DNA of 64,000 nucleotides from Rhodospirillales bacterium (GTDB taxonomy: Bacteria; Pseudomonadota; Alphaproteobacteria; Acetobacterales; Acetobacteraceae). This document shows, piece after piece, positions 1-9,320 of this stretch; the stretch's first letter is position 1; every line of letters starts with the position of its first letter. The notes under the pieces were generated by a model that saw nothing but the letters and a program-made list of their open reading frames with translations, ran no database searches and was not told the DNA's origin. Location: assembly GCA_947447625.1 (NCBI GenBank), contig CANFKS010000002.1:1-64000 (forward strand), read 5' to 3'. The position numbers and the translations under genes were made by a program.

Positions 1-3
1 CGA

Positions 4-2688
4 TCAGAACTGCTTGAGCAGGCGGTCGATGTAATCCAGCTCCGGCTTCGGCCGGGTCCGCTCGGCGCCGCGGCGGCGGAGTTCATCCTGGATGGCGCGG
101 GTGCGCGCCTGTTCCATCTCCGCCGGCACCTCGGTCGCGCCGTCCTGGTCAAGCCCGCCTTGGCCGTTTTTCAGCAGCCGGCCCAGCGGATCGCGCTTTT
201 CATCGCGCCGGTCCATCCCCTGCTGCTGCCCGCCCCAGGGACGAGTGCCGCGGCCATTGGGATCGCGGTTGTTGCCGTATTGATTGCCGCGCCGGCCCTT
301 TCCCGTCCCGGGTCCATCCCCTGGCCCCTCGCCAGGCTGGTCCCCGGGCTGGTCGCCATCGCCGCTCATGTCGAAATCCCCCGCCCCCTCGTCGTCGTCG
401 CCGTCCTGGGGCTGGCCGAACATCTTTTCGACCTGCTCGGCCATCTCCTTGTTGCCTTTCTGCAGCGCCGCGACGGCACGCAGCTCCGCCTCGCCAGCCG
501 CGCCATCGCGGCCAAGCCCGAGGGCGGCCGCCGCATCGCGCATTGCCATATCGGCCTCGCCAAGGGTGGGCGGCACCGTGCCGGTCAGGTCGCCAAACCG
601 CTCCATCAACGCGCCGAGCGCACGGCGCAACGCCATCTGAAGGCGCTGATCGCTCCTCCGCTCGGCGCCCTGCTGCTCCGCATCGGGCACAAAACCAGGC
701 GGCGGAAACGGCGCACGTTGGCCGAAACCGGGCCGCCGCGGATCGAACCCTGGCCGGTCGCGGCTTTGCGCGTGATCGACCAGACCACCTTCGCGCTTCA
801 CCATATCCTGCACGGCAGACACCTGGCGCTCGCCCTGCTGGCGCTTTTCGGCGCGCTGCTTCTGCTGCTCGGTCATCTTGCCGCGCTGCCGGTCGCCCTT
901 CTGCAATGCGTCGAGTTTGCGATCGAGTTCGGCGAGCGTCTCGCGCGTCTCATCCATCCGGCCTGCGCGCGCGGCCTCCTTCATCGCCTCGGTGAGCCGC
1001 TCCAATTCGCGGGCTTCGGCGCGATCGCGATCCGGGTTGAACCGGTCGCTGTCAGGATCGCGCTTGCCTTGCTCGGACAGCGCCTGGAGGTGCTTCTCCA
1101 GCGCCTCCTGCACGTCTTTGAGACGCTGCTTCAGGTCGGCCTGATCCGGCGCCTCGCCGCGCTTCTCGGCATCGAGCAGCTTATGCAAATCCTGGCGCGC
1201 CTGCTCCAGCGCGCGCGCGGTGCGCTCCGGCGCGCCTTCCTCGACATGCAAGGCGAGATCCCACAGCCGCCCCTGGATCTCCTCGATCAGCCCCGTGCCC
1301 TGGCCCCAGCGCAGGCGATAGCCGATGGCGCGCAGGTTCAGATAGCCGGTGAGGTCGTCCTTCCAGGCCTCCGTGAGATCGCCGATCCGGGCGATTTCGT
1401 GCGACGGCGCCATCCGCTCGGCAGGGTGCAAGGTCAGGCCCTTGCGGATCACTGCGAGGGCGCGGGCAACCGGGTTGACGAAGCGCCGCTCGGGCAGGGT
1501 CAGGTCCTCGCCATCGCTTTTGCCGGCAAGCCCGGTCGCGTCATGCCCGACAAGTACCGCACGCGCCTTGAGCCCGGCCCAGGGATGCGCGGTGAGATCT
1601 TGCGTACGCGCGCCTTTCGCCCGCTTGGGGCCGCCGGCGGGCAGCGGCACCGTGACGACCAAAGCCGGCAGGTCGGGCCGTTCGACAAGGTGGATTTCGG
1701 CCTGCAAACCCGTCACCCCATAGGCATGCGAGACCTCCCAGGGCAGGCGCAACAGCGGTTGGCTGGCGGCACCGGCGTTGCCGGGAGGTTCGGGAAAGCG
1801 CACGATCGGCGCGACATTGGCGAGAACCGCGATATCCCAGGCCGCGACCTGTTCGCCGCCGCGGCGGATTTCCACGGGGCCGCTCGCGGTCAGGTCATGG
1901 TCAAGCTGGAAGCTCGCTTCGCCAAGGGTCTGGAAGGCGATGGTTTTTCCATCATGGCGCAACGCCGGCCGCGCCGTGCCGCCGCTCAGGTTGATGGTGA
2001 GATGCGAGCCAGCCGGGACAGACAGGCTGCCGCCTTCGGGCTTGAGGAAAATCGGCGCGAGCCCGGTGGTGGCGGGCGGCGTGATCCAGGCTTGCAGCAG
2101 CAGCGCACCGGCCACCGAGGGCGGGGCAAATCCAAGGTCGAAGGCGCGGCCGATGCGCCCGGCGCTCTGTTCGCCAGCAACGCCACAGGCGGCGGCCAAG
2201 CCGATCAGCACGAGAAAACGCAGCGCGCGCCGGTCGCGCGTGGCCAGGCCGGGGCGGGGAATACCGACGCGCAGGCGGGCGATCTGGGCGCGGATGCGGC
2301 TGATATGGGCGCGCCACAAACCGTCAGCGCCGGGCAGCACCGGCCGGTCGTACAGCACTTCGAGCGGCCGGTGACGCAGGCCCGAGGCGCGTTCAAGACG
2401 GCGGTCGGCTTCGGCGGCGCTTGGCGCGCGCAGGCGCGGCAGGCCGCGCAGCACAGCGGCGGCGATGGCGATGGCGAAGCCGCCGAGCAAGGCCATCCGG
2501 CCCCAGGGGTTCAGAAAGGCAGGGAGTTCGAGCAGCGCGAGGATGACGAAGCTGCCGCAGAGCCCGACGGCCGGCCACAGCGCGGGCCAGAGCTGTTCGA
2601 AAAACAACACCAGCCGCGCCTGAAGGCGTTTGCGCCGCAGCACGTAGAACAGGACATCGGTCTCGTCCGGCGGCGGCGTTGGGTTCAT
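4..2688 (-). CDS. DUF4175 / TIGR02302 family membrane protein
   Basis: This 894-residue protein resembles the TIGR02302 (DUF4175) family, a large alphaproteobacterial inner-membrane protein of unknown function that is usually found next to lysA. Two hydrophobic segments lie at about residues 28-80 and a third at about 155-175, followed by a long periplasmic or soluble part. A charged, Glu/Arg/Gln-rich coiled-coil stretch runs from about residue 480 to 640. The C-terminal 150 residues are low complexity, rich in Gly, Asp, Gln and Arg, and end in a short basic tail. The gene starts 29 bp after lysA on the same strand and is probably co-transcribed with it. No enzymatic motif was recognised. The family call rests on length, architecture and the lysA neighbourhood. 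Confidence 0.85.
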   Translation of the reverse strand: MNPTPPPDETDVLFYVLRRKRLQARLVLFFEQLWPALWPAVGLCGSFVILALLELPAFLNPWGRMALLGGFAIAIAAAVLRGLPRLRAPSAAEADRRLERASGLRHRPLEVLYDRPVLPGADGLWRAHISRIRAQIARLRVGIPRPGLATRDRRALRFLVLIGLAAACGVAGEQSAGRIGRAFDLGFAPPSVAGALLLQAWITPPATTGLAPIFLKPEGGSLSVPAGSHLTINLSGGTARPALRHDGKTIAFQTLGEASFQLDHDLTASGPVEIRRGGEQVAAWDIAVLANVAPIVRFPEPPGNAGAASQPLLRLPWEVSHAYGVTGLQAEIHLVERPDLPALVVTVPLPAGGPKRAKGARTQDLTAHPWAGLKARAVLVGHDATGLAGKSDGEDLTLPERRFVNPVARALAVIRKGLTLHPAERMAPSHEIARIGDLTEAWKDDLTGYLNLRAIGYRLRWGQGTGLIEEIQGRLWDLALHVEEGAPERTARALEQARQDLHKLLDAEKRGEAPDQADLKQRLKDVQEALEKHLQALSEQGKRDPDSDRFNPDRDRAEARELERLTEAMKEAARAGRMDETRETLAELDRKLDALQKGDRQRGKMTEQQKQRAEKRQQGERQVSAVQDMVKREGGLVDHAQSRDRPGFDPRRPGFGQRAPFPPPGFVPDAEQQGAERRSDQRLQMALRRALGALMERFGDLTGTVPPTLGEADMAMRDAAAALGLGRDGAAGEAELRAVAALQKGNKEMAEQVEKMFGQPQDGDDDEGAGDFDMSGDGDQPGDQPGEGPGDGPGTGKGRRGNQYGNNRDPNGRGTRPWGGQQQGMDRRDEKRDPLGRLLKNGQGGLDQDGATEVPAEMEQARTRAIQDELRRRGAERTRPKPELDYIDRLLKQF

Positions 2689-2717
2689 TCGTTATGTCTC
2701 ATCATAGTGATGTGGCA

Positions 2718-4037
2718 TTATAGAAAATCGGGGATCGTCTCGCTCGCCCAAAGGTCCTCATAGGTCTGCCGGCGGCGGATCACTGTCCAGCGGTCGCCAT
2801 CGACCATGGCGATGGCCGGTTGCGGGCGGGCGTTGTAGGTCGAGGCCATCACCGCGCCGTAGGCCCCTGCATCGAGGATCGCAACGCGCGAGCCGGCCGG
2901 CATGGCGGGCAAAGCGCGGCCCGTGGCGAAGGTGTCGCTCGATTCGCAAATCGGGCCGACCACATCGACCAGGGAGGTCGCCCCCACGGCATTGCCGGCC
3001 GAAAGCGGGACGATGCCGTGCCAGGCGTCATACATGGCGGGGCGGATCAGGTCGTTCATCGCCGCGTCGATCACGACGAAGCGCGCGTCGCCTTTGGTCA
3101 GCACGACGGAGGACAGCAGCAATCCGGCCGGGCCAACCAGCCAGCGGCCGGGCTCGACCATCAGTTGCAGCCCCATGGCCCCGAAGGCCTGGCGCATCGC
3201 GCCGGCCAGGGCGTCGGGCGAGGCGCCGGGTTCATCGCCGTAGCCGATGCCGATGCCGCCACCGCAATCCATCCGGGTGACGGTCTGGCCGCCGGCGCGC
3301 AGCGCGCGGATCAGCGCGGCGGCGCGGGCGAAGGCGGCGCGGTAGGGCGCGGTGTTGAGGATCTGGCTGCCGATATGCAGCGCAATGCCGACCGGCTCGA
3401 CGCCGGGCAGGCCGGCGGCATGGGCATAAAGGGCGGCTGCGTCGTCATAGGGGATGCCGAACTTGTTTTCGGCCTTGCCGGTGGTGATTTTGGCATGGGT
3501 GCCGGCATCGACATCGGGGTTGATGCGCAGCGCCACGCGGGCGGTCCGGCCCAGCGTGGTGGCGACCTGGGAAATCATGTCGAGCTCGGCGGCGCTCTCG
3601 ACGTTGAGTTGGAAAATGCCCTCGCCGAGCGCCAGCGCGATTTCATCGGTCGTCTTGCCGACGCCGGAAAAGACGATGTGATCGGCCGCGATGCCGGCTT
3701 TGCGGGCGCGCAGGAATTCGCCGCCGCTCACCACATCCGCGCCGGCGCCGCCCTGGGCGAACACTTTGAGCACGGCGAGGTGGTCATTGGCCTTCACCGC
3801 ATAATGCACCTCGGCACCGAGGCCGTGCAGCGCCGCTTTCAGGGCGGCAAGGCGGGCACGCATGGTGCCGGCGCCATAGACCCAGACCGGGGTGCCGAGC
3901 TGATCGGCGATGTGCGACAAAGGCACGCCTTCGAGGACAAGACCATCGAAGGCATGCATCGAGAGGTGCGGGCGCGCGGCAATCAGCGCGGCGACCGACG
4001 GCTCGTCAGCAGACGAGAGAGGGGCAAAATTGGCCAT
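2718..4037 (-). CDS. lysA: Diaminopimelate decarboxylase
   Basis: This PLP enzyme decarboxylates meso-diaminopimelate to L-lysine, the last step of lysine synthesis. The 439 residues match the usual length of LysA (fold-type III, alanine-racemase-like barrel). The PLP lysine is in the motif HYAVKAND (K82). The glycine-rich phosphate-binding stretch DCGGGIGIGYG lies at about 258-268, and the C-terminal CESSD motif that completes the substrate site of the neighbouring subunit begins at C364. The gene is followed closely by the DUF4175 gene. The dap genes dapD and dapE lie about 39 kb away in this window. The start is the first ATG of the frame; an in-frame ATG at residue 27 is possible but would cut into the N-terminal helix. 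Confidence 0.97.
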   Translation of the reverse strand: MANFAPLSSADEPSVAALIAARPHLSMHAFDGLVLEGVPLSHIADQLGTPVWVYGAGTMRARLAALKAALHGLGAEVHYAVKANDHLAVLKVFAQGGAGADVVSGGEFLRARKAGIAADHIVFSGVGKTTDEIALALGEGIFQLNVESAAELDMISQVATTLGRTARVALRINPDVDAGTHAKITTGKAENKFGIPYDDAAALYAHAAGLPGVEPVGIALHIGSQILNTAPYRAAFARAAALIRALRAGGQTVTRMDCGGGIGIGYGDEPGASPDALAGAMRQAFGAMGLQLMVEPGRWLVGPAGLLLSSVVLTKGDARFVVIDAAMNDLIRPAMYDAWHGIVPLSAGNAVGATSLVDVVGPICESSDTFATGRALPAMPAGSRVAILDAGAYGAVMASTYNARPQPAIAMVDGDRWTVIRRRQTYEDLWASETIPDFL

Positions 4038-4112
4038 GGCCAGAGCCTACCGGGCGCATTCCGATCGCGCCAGTTTTTTGCATCGCCCACCCGATTGCTC
4101 GTTGGCGAGCCT

Positions 4113-4144
4113 GACATCAGGCTCTAAGCACGCAGGCTCTAAGC
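4113..4144. repeat. Partial copies of a dispersed repeat end
   Basis: The 12-base word CAGGCTCTAAGC occurs twice here, about 16 bp apart (near 4118 and 4133), between the histidine phosphatase end and lysA. It is identical to the right end of the palindromic repeat at 18158-18221, where the shared stretch extends to CATCAGGCTCTAAGC. This is probably a degenerate or partial member of that repeat family. Confidence 0.45.
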
Positions 4145-4696
4145 CCGGAAGCGGACGATTTCGCAATTGGCGAAGTGCTCGCGGCCGGTCAGCCGGCGGA
4201 AGAATTCGCCATGGCCAACCGCCATGATCACCGGCTCCTGCCGTTCGTCGAGCCAAGCCTCGAACGCAGCGACGCGGGCGGCAAACACATCCTCCGGTTC
4301 GAAGGGAACGCCGGGCGCATGGCCGGGGCCGTCATGCCACCAGGGATCGTCGAGATGGGCGAAATCGAACTGCGGGAATTCGGCCGCCAGGTCCGCAGGG
4401 CGGCGGCCCACATCGCAGCTGTGTTCGCAGCGTTCGCGGTGCAGGCTGTGGATGAGGATGGGCGCGTCGATGCCGGCGAACAGGCCGATCGTGGTCTGGA
4501 TCGCGCGGGTCAATGGCGTGCAGACGATGAGGTCGGGTCGCGGCAGCCCGGCGATCAGGGCCCGGCCTGCCGCAACCTGCCGGTGGCCAAGTTCGGAGAG
4601 GCGGGCGTCGAAATGCATCGGGTCGGTGCCGGTTTCGGCGAAGGCGGCATTGAAGGTCGATTGGCCGTGACGGATGACGTAGCGGTGCCGGGACAT
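4139..4696 (-). CDS. Histidine phosphatase family protein
   Basis: This cytoplasmic phosphatase has 185 residues from the chosen start. The N-terminal RHG motif (RHGQSTFN, catalytic His at residue 10) and the C-terminal VGHGEFFRR motif are the two catalytic histidine sites of the phosphoglycerate-mutase-like histidine phosphatase superfamily. A conserved L-x-x-H/R-E segment (SLHRERCEHSCD) lies in the middle. The open frame extends upstream into the neighbouring reductase gene, but the ATG at 4694-4696 immediately precedes the conserved MSRHRYVIRHG start and lies 7 bp after the upstream stop, which supports it. The substrate cannot be told from sequence. Co-transcription with a uronate-dehydrogenase-like gene hints at sugar-phosphate metabolism. 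Confidence 0.85.
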   Translation of the reverse strand: MSRHRYVIRHGQSTFNAAFAETGTDPMHFDARLSELGHRQVAAGRALIAGLPRPDLIVCTPLTRAIQTTIGLFAGIDAPILIHSLHRERCEHSCDVGRRPADLAAEFPQFDFAHLDDPWWHDGPGHAPGVPFEPEDVFAARVAAFEAWLDERQEPVIMAVGHGEFFRRLTGREHFANCEIVRFRA

Positions 4697-4703
4697 GGGC
4701 GCT

Positions 4704-5507
4704 CTACTGCTTCTCGGGCTGCACGGCGAAGCTGCCGCCGTGCCGGTCGTATTCCCAGGCGCCGTCGACGTCGATGCCCTGGCCGCGCAGCATTTCGCGG
4801 TATTGCTCGGCATTGTCGAGCGGCACATAGCCGAGCCGCGCCCAGTTCGGGTCGGCCACTTTCAGGTGGGTGTTGCCGGAATAGCCTTGAACCACCAGCG
4901 CGCCCGGGCCCGCATGGCGCAGCGACAGATCGACCAACTGGCAGATATCGCGCGGGCTGAGCCAGGTGGCGAGGCTGCGCTGGTCGATCGGCAAAGGCCG
5001 GTAGGTGCCGATGCGCAGGCTGACGGACTGGATTGCGTGGCGGTCGAAATAATACTGCAGCATCGTCTCGCCCCACACCTTGAACGTGCCGTACATGCTG
5101 TCGGGCCGCGCGGGATGGGCAGGTGTTACCGGGATTTCAATGGGGTAGAGCCCGTGTGCGTGGTTGGAGGAGGCGTAGACGATGCGCCTGACGCCGGCGC
5201 CGCGGGCGGCCTCGAACGTGTCGTACACGCCGCGGGCATTGACCCGGAACAGTGTTTCGAGATCGTGGTCGGCGGGCGCCCCGGTCATGTGGATCAGCGC
5301 ATCCACACCATGCATCACGCGATCGAGGGCGGCGCGGTCGGCGACGTCGGCCGCCATGAAGGTCTCGTTGGGGGCGAGGTCGGTGATGGGGCGGATGTCG
5401 GTGAGGCGCAGGTGCTTGTAGGTGGCGCGCAGGCTGGCGCGCAGCGCCTGGCCGATTTCGCCGGCGGCGCCGGTGAGAAGCACGCGATGGCGGGCGGGGT
5501 CGATCAT
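4704..5507 (-). CDS. Uronate-dehydrogenase-like NAD-dependent epimerase/dehydratase (SDR)
   Basis: This is an extended short-chain dehydrogenase of 267 residues from the ATG at 5507. The Rossmann motif TGAAGEIG is at residues 12-19. The catalytic YxxxK is YGTFK (Y139, K143), and the conserved [12 protein letters not shown] segment at 111-122 contains the SSNH-x-x-G signature typical of uronate (hexuronate) dehydrogenases. Such enzymes oxidise D-glucuronate or D-galacturonate to aldarolactones with NAD+, and the length agrees (about 265). The start was moved 19 codons downstream from the first ATG because homology begins at [13 protein letters not shown]. It is followed after 7 bp by a histidine phosphatase gene and lies divergent from lysK. 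Uronate activity is inferred from motif spacing and needs an alignment. Confidence 0.75.
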   Translation of the reverse strand: MIDPARHRVLLTGAAGEIGQALRASLRATYKHLRLTDIRPITDLAPNETFMAADVADRAALDRVMHGVDALIHMTGAPADHDLETLFRVNARGVYDTFEAARGAGVRRIVYASSNHAHGLYPIEIPVTPAHPARPDSMYGTFKVWGETMLQYYFDRHAIQSVSLRIGTYRPLPIDQRSLATWLSPRDICQLVDLSLRHAGPGALVVQGYSGNTHLKVADPNWARLGYVPLDNAEQYREMLRGQGIDVDGAWEYDRHGGSFAVQPEKQ

Positions 5508-5556
5508 GCTGGGGCTGTCCTGCGCTGGGGGGCGGAGTGTCGAGTGGGGGGGCGGG

Positions 5557-5599
5557 GCCGTCAAGCGGGAGCCGTCAAGCGGGGGGCTTCAAGCGGGAG
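5557..5599. repeat. Imperfect 14-bp tandem repeat in a divergent intergenic region
   Basis: Two adjacent copies of GCCGTCAAGCGGGR (5557-5570 and 5571-5584) are followed by a degenerate third copy, CTTCAAGCGGGAGC (5587-5600). The array lies in the 163-bp space between the divergently transcribed SDR and lysK genes. It could be a regulator-binding array or simple slippage; nothing in the sequence decides this. Confidence 0.5.
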
Positions 5600-5670
5600 C
5601 GGGCATCGACATGGAGCGCGCAGCCTCTATAAGACGGGCCACATTCACCCCCCCCTGTGAGCGCGCTTTC

Positions 5671-7233
5671 ATGGCCGAAACTCCCTACCCCGTCCCGAAG
5701 TCCTGGCCGTTCGAGGAGGCGCAGAAAGTCGCCGCCCGGGTCGCGGTGTCGGGCAAGGGGGAGGCGCTGTTCGAAACCGGCTACGGGCCGTCCGGCCTGC
5801 CGCATATCGGCACGTTCGGCGAAGTGGCGCGGACATCATGGGTGCGTCGCGCGTTCACGGAACTGACCGGGCGGGCCTCGCGGCTGCTGGCGTTCAGCGA
5901 CGACATGGACGGGCTGCGCAAGGTGCCGGACAATGTGCCGAACAAGGCGATGCTGAGCGCGTTCATCGGCCGTCCGCTGACGCGGATTCCCGATCCGTTC
6001 GGCACGCATGACAGTTTCGGGGCGCACAACAATGCCCGGCTGCGGGCGTTTCTGGACAGTTTCGGGTTCGACTACGAATTCGCCTCCTCGACCGAATATT
6101 ACGCCTCGGGGCGATTCGATGCCGCGCTGCGGCGGATGCTTGAGTGTCATGACGAAGTCGTCGCCGTCATCATGCCGACGCTGGGCGCCGAGCGGCAGGC
6201 GACGTATTCGCCGGTGTTGCCGATCCATCCGCGCACCGGGGTCGTCATGCAGGTCAAGATCGAGCAGACCGATGCCGCGGCGGGGACGGTGATGTGGCGC
6301 GATCCGGACAGCGGGGAGGCGTTCGAGACCTTGGTGACGGGCGGCGGCGCCAAGATGCAATGGAAGGCGGACTGGGCGATGCGCTGGCATGCGCTGGGCG
6401 TCGACTACGAAATGTCGGGCAAGGATTTGATCGACAGTGTGCGCCTGTCGGGGAAAATCTGCCGCATTCTGGGCTCGGAGCCGCCGACCGGGTTCACCTA
6501 TGAATTGTTCCTCGACGAGCAGGCGCAGAAGATCAGCAAATCCAAGGGCAACGGCATCGCGGTCGAGGAATGGCTGAAATATGCCCCGCCGGAGAGCCTG
6601 AGCCAATATATGTTCAACCAGCCGCAGCGCGCCAAGCGGCTGTATTTCGACGTGATTCCGAAGTCGGTCGACGAATATATCGCCAATGCGCTGAAGGGCC
6701 AGGGGCAGACCGAGCCGACCAATCCGGCGTGGCACATCCATGGCGGGACGGTGCCGCAATCCGCGCATTCGCCGATCAGCTTCGCGATGCTGCTCAATTT
6801 GGCCTCCGTGGTGAATGCCGAGCAGCCCGAGATTTTGTGGGGGTTCATCCGGCGCTACAGTCCGGGCGCGGGGCCGGAGGAGATGCCGCTCCTGGCTCGC
6901 CTCGTGGAATACGCGCTGGCGTATTACCGCGATTTCGTACGGCCCAAGAAAGAGTATCGCCAGCCCGATGCGATCGAGCGGGCCGCGCTGGAGGATCTGG
7001 CAGCCGGGTTGCGCGGGATGGCGGAGGATGCGGGGGCGGAGGACATCCAAACCCTGCTGTACGATATCGGCAAGCGCCATGCCTTTGCCGAGTTGCGGGC
7101 CTGGTTCGGCTGCCTTTACCAGGTGTTGCTCGGACAGAACGAGGGGCCGCGCTTCGGGCAGTTCATCGCGCTGTACGGCGTCAAGGAGACGGTCGCGCTG
7201 ATCGAGCAGTCTCTCGCGCGGGCCGAAGGCTGA
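5671..7233 (+). CDS. lysK: Lysyl-tRNA synthetase, class I
   Basis: This enzyme charges tRNA-Lys with lysine in the cytoplasm. The 520 residues match class I LysRS, the archaeal-type enzyme that replaces the class II form in many alphaproteobacteria. The HIGH-type signature is [13 protein letters not shown] (HIGT at 45-48) and the KMSKS-type signature is KISKSKGNG (287-295). The frame is open upstream, but the ATG at 5671 gives the expected N-terminus and lies beyond the divergent promoter region. Ten bases after its stop begins an MprF-like membrane protein, so the two are probably one operon. This pairing is suggestive because MprF-type enzymes use Lys-tRNA as donor. Confidence 0.97.
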   Translation: MAETPYPVPKSWPFEEAQKVAARVAVSGKGEALFETGYGPSGLPHIGTFGEVARTSWVRRAFTELTGRASRLLAFSDDMDGLRKVPDNVPNKAMLSAFIGRPLTRIPDPFGTHDSFGAHNNARLRAFLDSFGFDYEFASSTEYYASGRFDAALRRMLECHDEVVAVIMPTLGAERQATYSPVLPIHPRTGVVMQVKIEQTDAAAGTVMWRDPDSGEAFETLVTGGGAKMQWKADWAMRWHALGVDYEMSGKDLIDSVRLSGKICRILGSEPPTGFTYELFLDEQAQKISKSKGNGIAVEEWLKYAPPESLSQYMFNQPQRAKRLYFDVIPKSVDEYIANALKGQGQTEPTNPAWHIHGGTVPQSAHSPISFAMLLNLASVVNAEQPEILWGFIRRYSPGAGPEEMPLLARLVEYALAYYRDFVRPKKEYRQPDAIERAALEDLAAGLRGMAEDAGAEDIQTLLYDIGKRHAFAELRAWFGCLYQVLLGQNEGPRFGQFIALYGVKETVALIEQSLARAEG

Positions 7234-7243
7234 GGCCCGGCGC

Positions 7244-9253
7244 ATGCCCGCCGTTCTCAGGCGTTTGATGAAACATGCGCCGGCCGTGCTGGGTGTGGCG
7301 CTGTTCGTGGGTGCGATCTATGTGGTGCAGAAGGAATTCCGCACGCTCAAAATCGCCGACATCCAGAAGGCGCTGGGCGATATCCCGACTTCGGCGCTGG
7401 TGATTTCGTTCGGCTGGAACCTGCTCGCCTATTTCATCCTGACGTTCTACGACCGGCTTGCCACCGTCTATGCCGGGCGGGTGGTGAGTTTCGGCAAGGT
7501 CGCCTTCGCCTCGTTCTGTGCCTACACGCTGGCGCACAACCTGGGGGTGGCGGCGGTGTCGGGGGCGGCGGTGCGCTACCGGCTTTATGCGGGCTGGGGG
7601 CTGACGCCGCTGCAGATCGGCAAGGTGGTGGTGTTCTGCTCCCTCACCTTCAGTTTCGGCGGCCTGGTACTGGGCGGCTCGATCCTGTTTTTCGAACCCG
7701 AGGCGATCCCGTTTTTCGGCAATCATCTGCCGCATTGGGTGATGTATGCGATCGCCATCGGCATGTGGATCACGGTGACGGCCTATATCGTGCTGTCCCG
7801 CGTGATCGGCACGGTGACGCTGTTTGGCCATGTGATCGAGTTGCCGAGTTGGCGGATGGCGTTTCTGCAGGTGATCCTGGCGACGGTGGATGTGGGCGTG
7901 ACGGCGGCGATCATGTACGCGCTGCTGCCGGAGGCGGCGGGGCTGACATATCCGAAGTTCCTCGGCATCTATCTCGCCTCCTACACCGCGGGGCTGATCG
8001 CCAATCTGCCCGGCGGGCTCGGCGTGTTCGATGCCGCGATGCTGCTGGGCCTGTCGCCCTATCTCGAGCCGCCGGTGATCGCGGGCGGCATCGTGGTGTT
8101 CCGGCTCTATTATTATATCATTCCGCTGTTCCTGGCCGGCGCGATGTTCGCGGGCAACGAGGTGCTGCTGCGCAGCAAAGGGGTGATGCGGTTTGCCGCC
8201 AACAAGCCGTCGGTCCAGGCGATCGGGCGGTGGAGCAAGCCGGATTTCGTGGTGGCGGCGAGTGCCGGGGCGGTGGCGCTGTGCGGCGGGCTGCTGATGG
8301 CGATCGGGTTGATCGACAGCGCCACCGATGCGCCGCATTGGCCGGACTGGTTGTCCTGGATCACCGATCAGCTCGACGAATTCGCGCCCTCGCTGCTGGG
8401 CGCGGCGCTGCTGGTGTTCGCCGCCGCGCTGACGCAGCGGGTGAAGCTCGCGTGGCGGGGCAGCCTGATCGTGCTGGTTGCGGGGGCCGTTTATGGCGTG
8501 GCCTATGGCACGGCGCTGTGGGTGCCGGGCGTGCTGCTGGTGACGGCCGGGCTGCTCGCTCCCTTTCCGGGCGCGTTCTACCGCAATGCCAGCGTGTTCA
8601 CCGGCAAGCTGCGCGCGGGCACAATCCTGCCGCTGCTGGCGCTGATCCTGTGCGTGATCGCGCTCGGCGGGTTTGAGCCCCGGCTGCGCGAACTGGAAAA
8701 CAACAGCTTCTGGGAAGCGATTCTCTCGCCCGAGGTGCCGCGTATCATCCGCGCCTCGGTTGCCGCCTGCGTCGGGCTTGGCCTGTTCGCGCTGTGGCGC
8801 CTGCTGCGCGCCGGGCGCACCGTGTTCAGCCCGTTCGATGACGCGGCGGCCGACGAATTGCGCGCCATGGGCGGCCGTCCGCCGCGCGAGGCCGATGGCG
8901 TGATCTATGGCGAGGCCGGCCGCGCGGCTTTTGCCTTCCGCCGCATCGACGGGGTGCTGCTCGCCTTCGGTGATCCGGTGGGCGATGCGGCAGACCGGGT
9001 TTCGGCCGTATGGTCGTTGCGCGACCTCGCCCGCGAGGAAGGGCTCGATCCCGCGATCTGGCGGGCCGGGCGCGACCTGCTCGGCGTCTACGGGGATATC
9101 GGCCTTGCCGCCCTGCCGCTTGATGCCGCCGGCATCCCGATCGGCGACGCCGAGGATGCGCCGGGGCCGCACGCCAGCGCGTTCCTGGTCTGCCAGGCCG
9201 AGCGCGACATCTCGGCCCTGCTGCCGCTGCTGCCGAGCCTTGCGCGGGGGTAA
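7244..9253 (+). CDS. MprF-like membrane protein (UPF0104 flippase region plus partial LPG-synthase domain)
   Basis: This 669-residue protein has about 13-14 hydrophobic segments between residues 10 and 525, including the UPF0104 (lysylphosphatidylglycerol synthase TM region) signature around LASYTAGLIANLPGGLGVFD. A cytoplasmic part of only about 140 residues follows, beginning near FSPFDDAAADELRAMG. Full-length MprF proteins carry about 300 residues there, forming two GNAT-like halves that transfer lysine from Lys-tRNA to phosphatidylglycerol. Here the similarity covers the first half (the GDPVG and DIGL segments are recognisable) and the protein then ends. It follows lysK by 10 bp. It may be a flippase or a divergent aminoacyl-lipid enzyme; catalytic competence is doubtful. 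Confidence 0.8.
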   Translation: MPAVLRRLMKHAPAVLGVALFVGAIYVVQKEFRTLKIADIQKALGDIPTSALVISFGWNLLAYFILTFYDRLATVYAGRVVSFGKVAFASFCAYTLAHNLGVAAVSGAAVRYRLYAGWGLTPLQIGKVVVFCSLTFSFGGLVLGGSILFFEPEAIPFFGNHLPHWVMYAIAIGMWITVTAYIVLSRVIGTVTLFGHVIELPSWRMAFLQVILATVDVGVTAAIMYALLPEAAGLTYPKFLGIYLASYTAGLIANLPGGLGVFDAAMLLGLSPYLEPPVIAGGIVVFRLYYYIIPLFLAGAMFAGNEVLLRSKGVMRFAANKPSVQAIGRWSKPDFVVAASAGAVALCGGLLMAIGLIDSATDAPHWPDWLSWITDQLDEFAPSLLGAALLVFAAALTQRVKLAWRGSLIVLVAGAVYGVAYGTALWVPGVLLVTAGLLAPFPGAFYRNASVFTGKLRAGTILPLLALILCVIALGGFEPRLRELENNSFWEAILSPEVPRIIRASVAACVGLGLFALWRLLRAGRTVFSPFDDAAADELRAMGGRPPREADGVIYGEAGRAAFAFRRIDGVLLAFGDPVGDAADRVSAVWSLRDLAREEGLDPAIWRAGRDLLGVYGDIGLAALPLDAAGIPIGDAEDAPGPHASAFLVCQAERDISALLPLLPSLARG

Positions 9254-9320
9254 TTCCCCCGATTGCACAATCGAAACTCCGCGGCCTAAGCTGCCGCCAT
9301 CGAACAACCAGGGGCCTGAA

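Noticed and set aside
160..2763. 867-codon plus-strand open frame opposite the DUF4175 gene
   Set aside because: It is the antisense shadow of a real GC-rich gene; its translation is compositionally biased (His, Arg, Ala) with no recognisable domain.
2689..4138. Lysine riboswitch or leader upstream of lysA
   Set aside because: The space before lysA is only about 100 bp and holds repeat fragments; no lysine-riboswitch core was recognisable.
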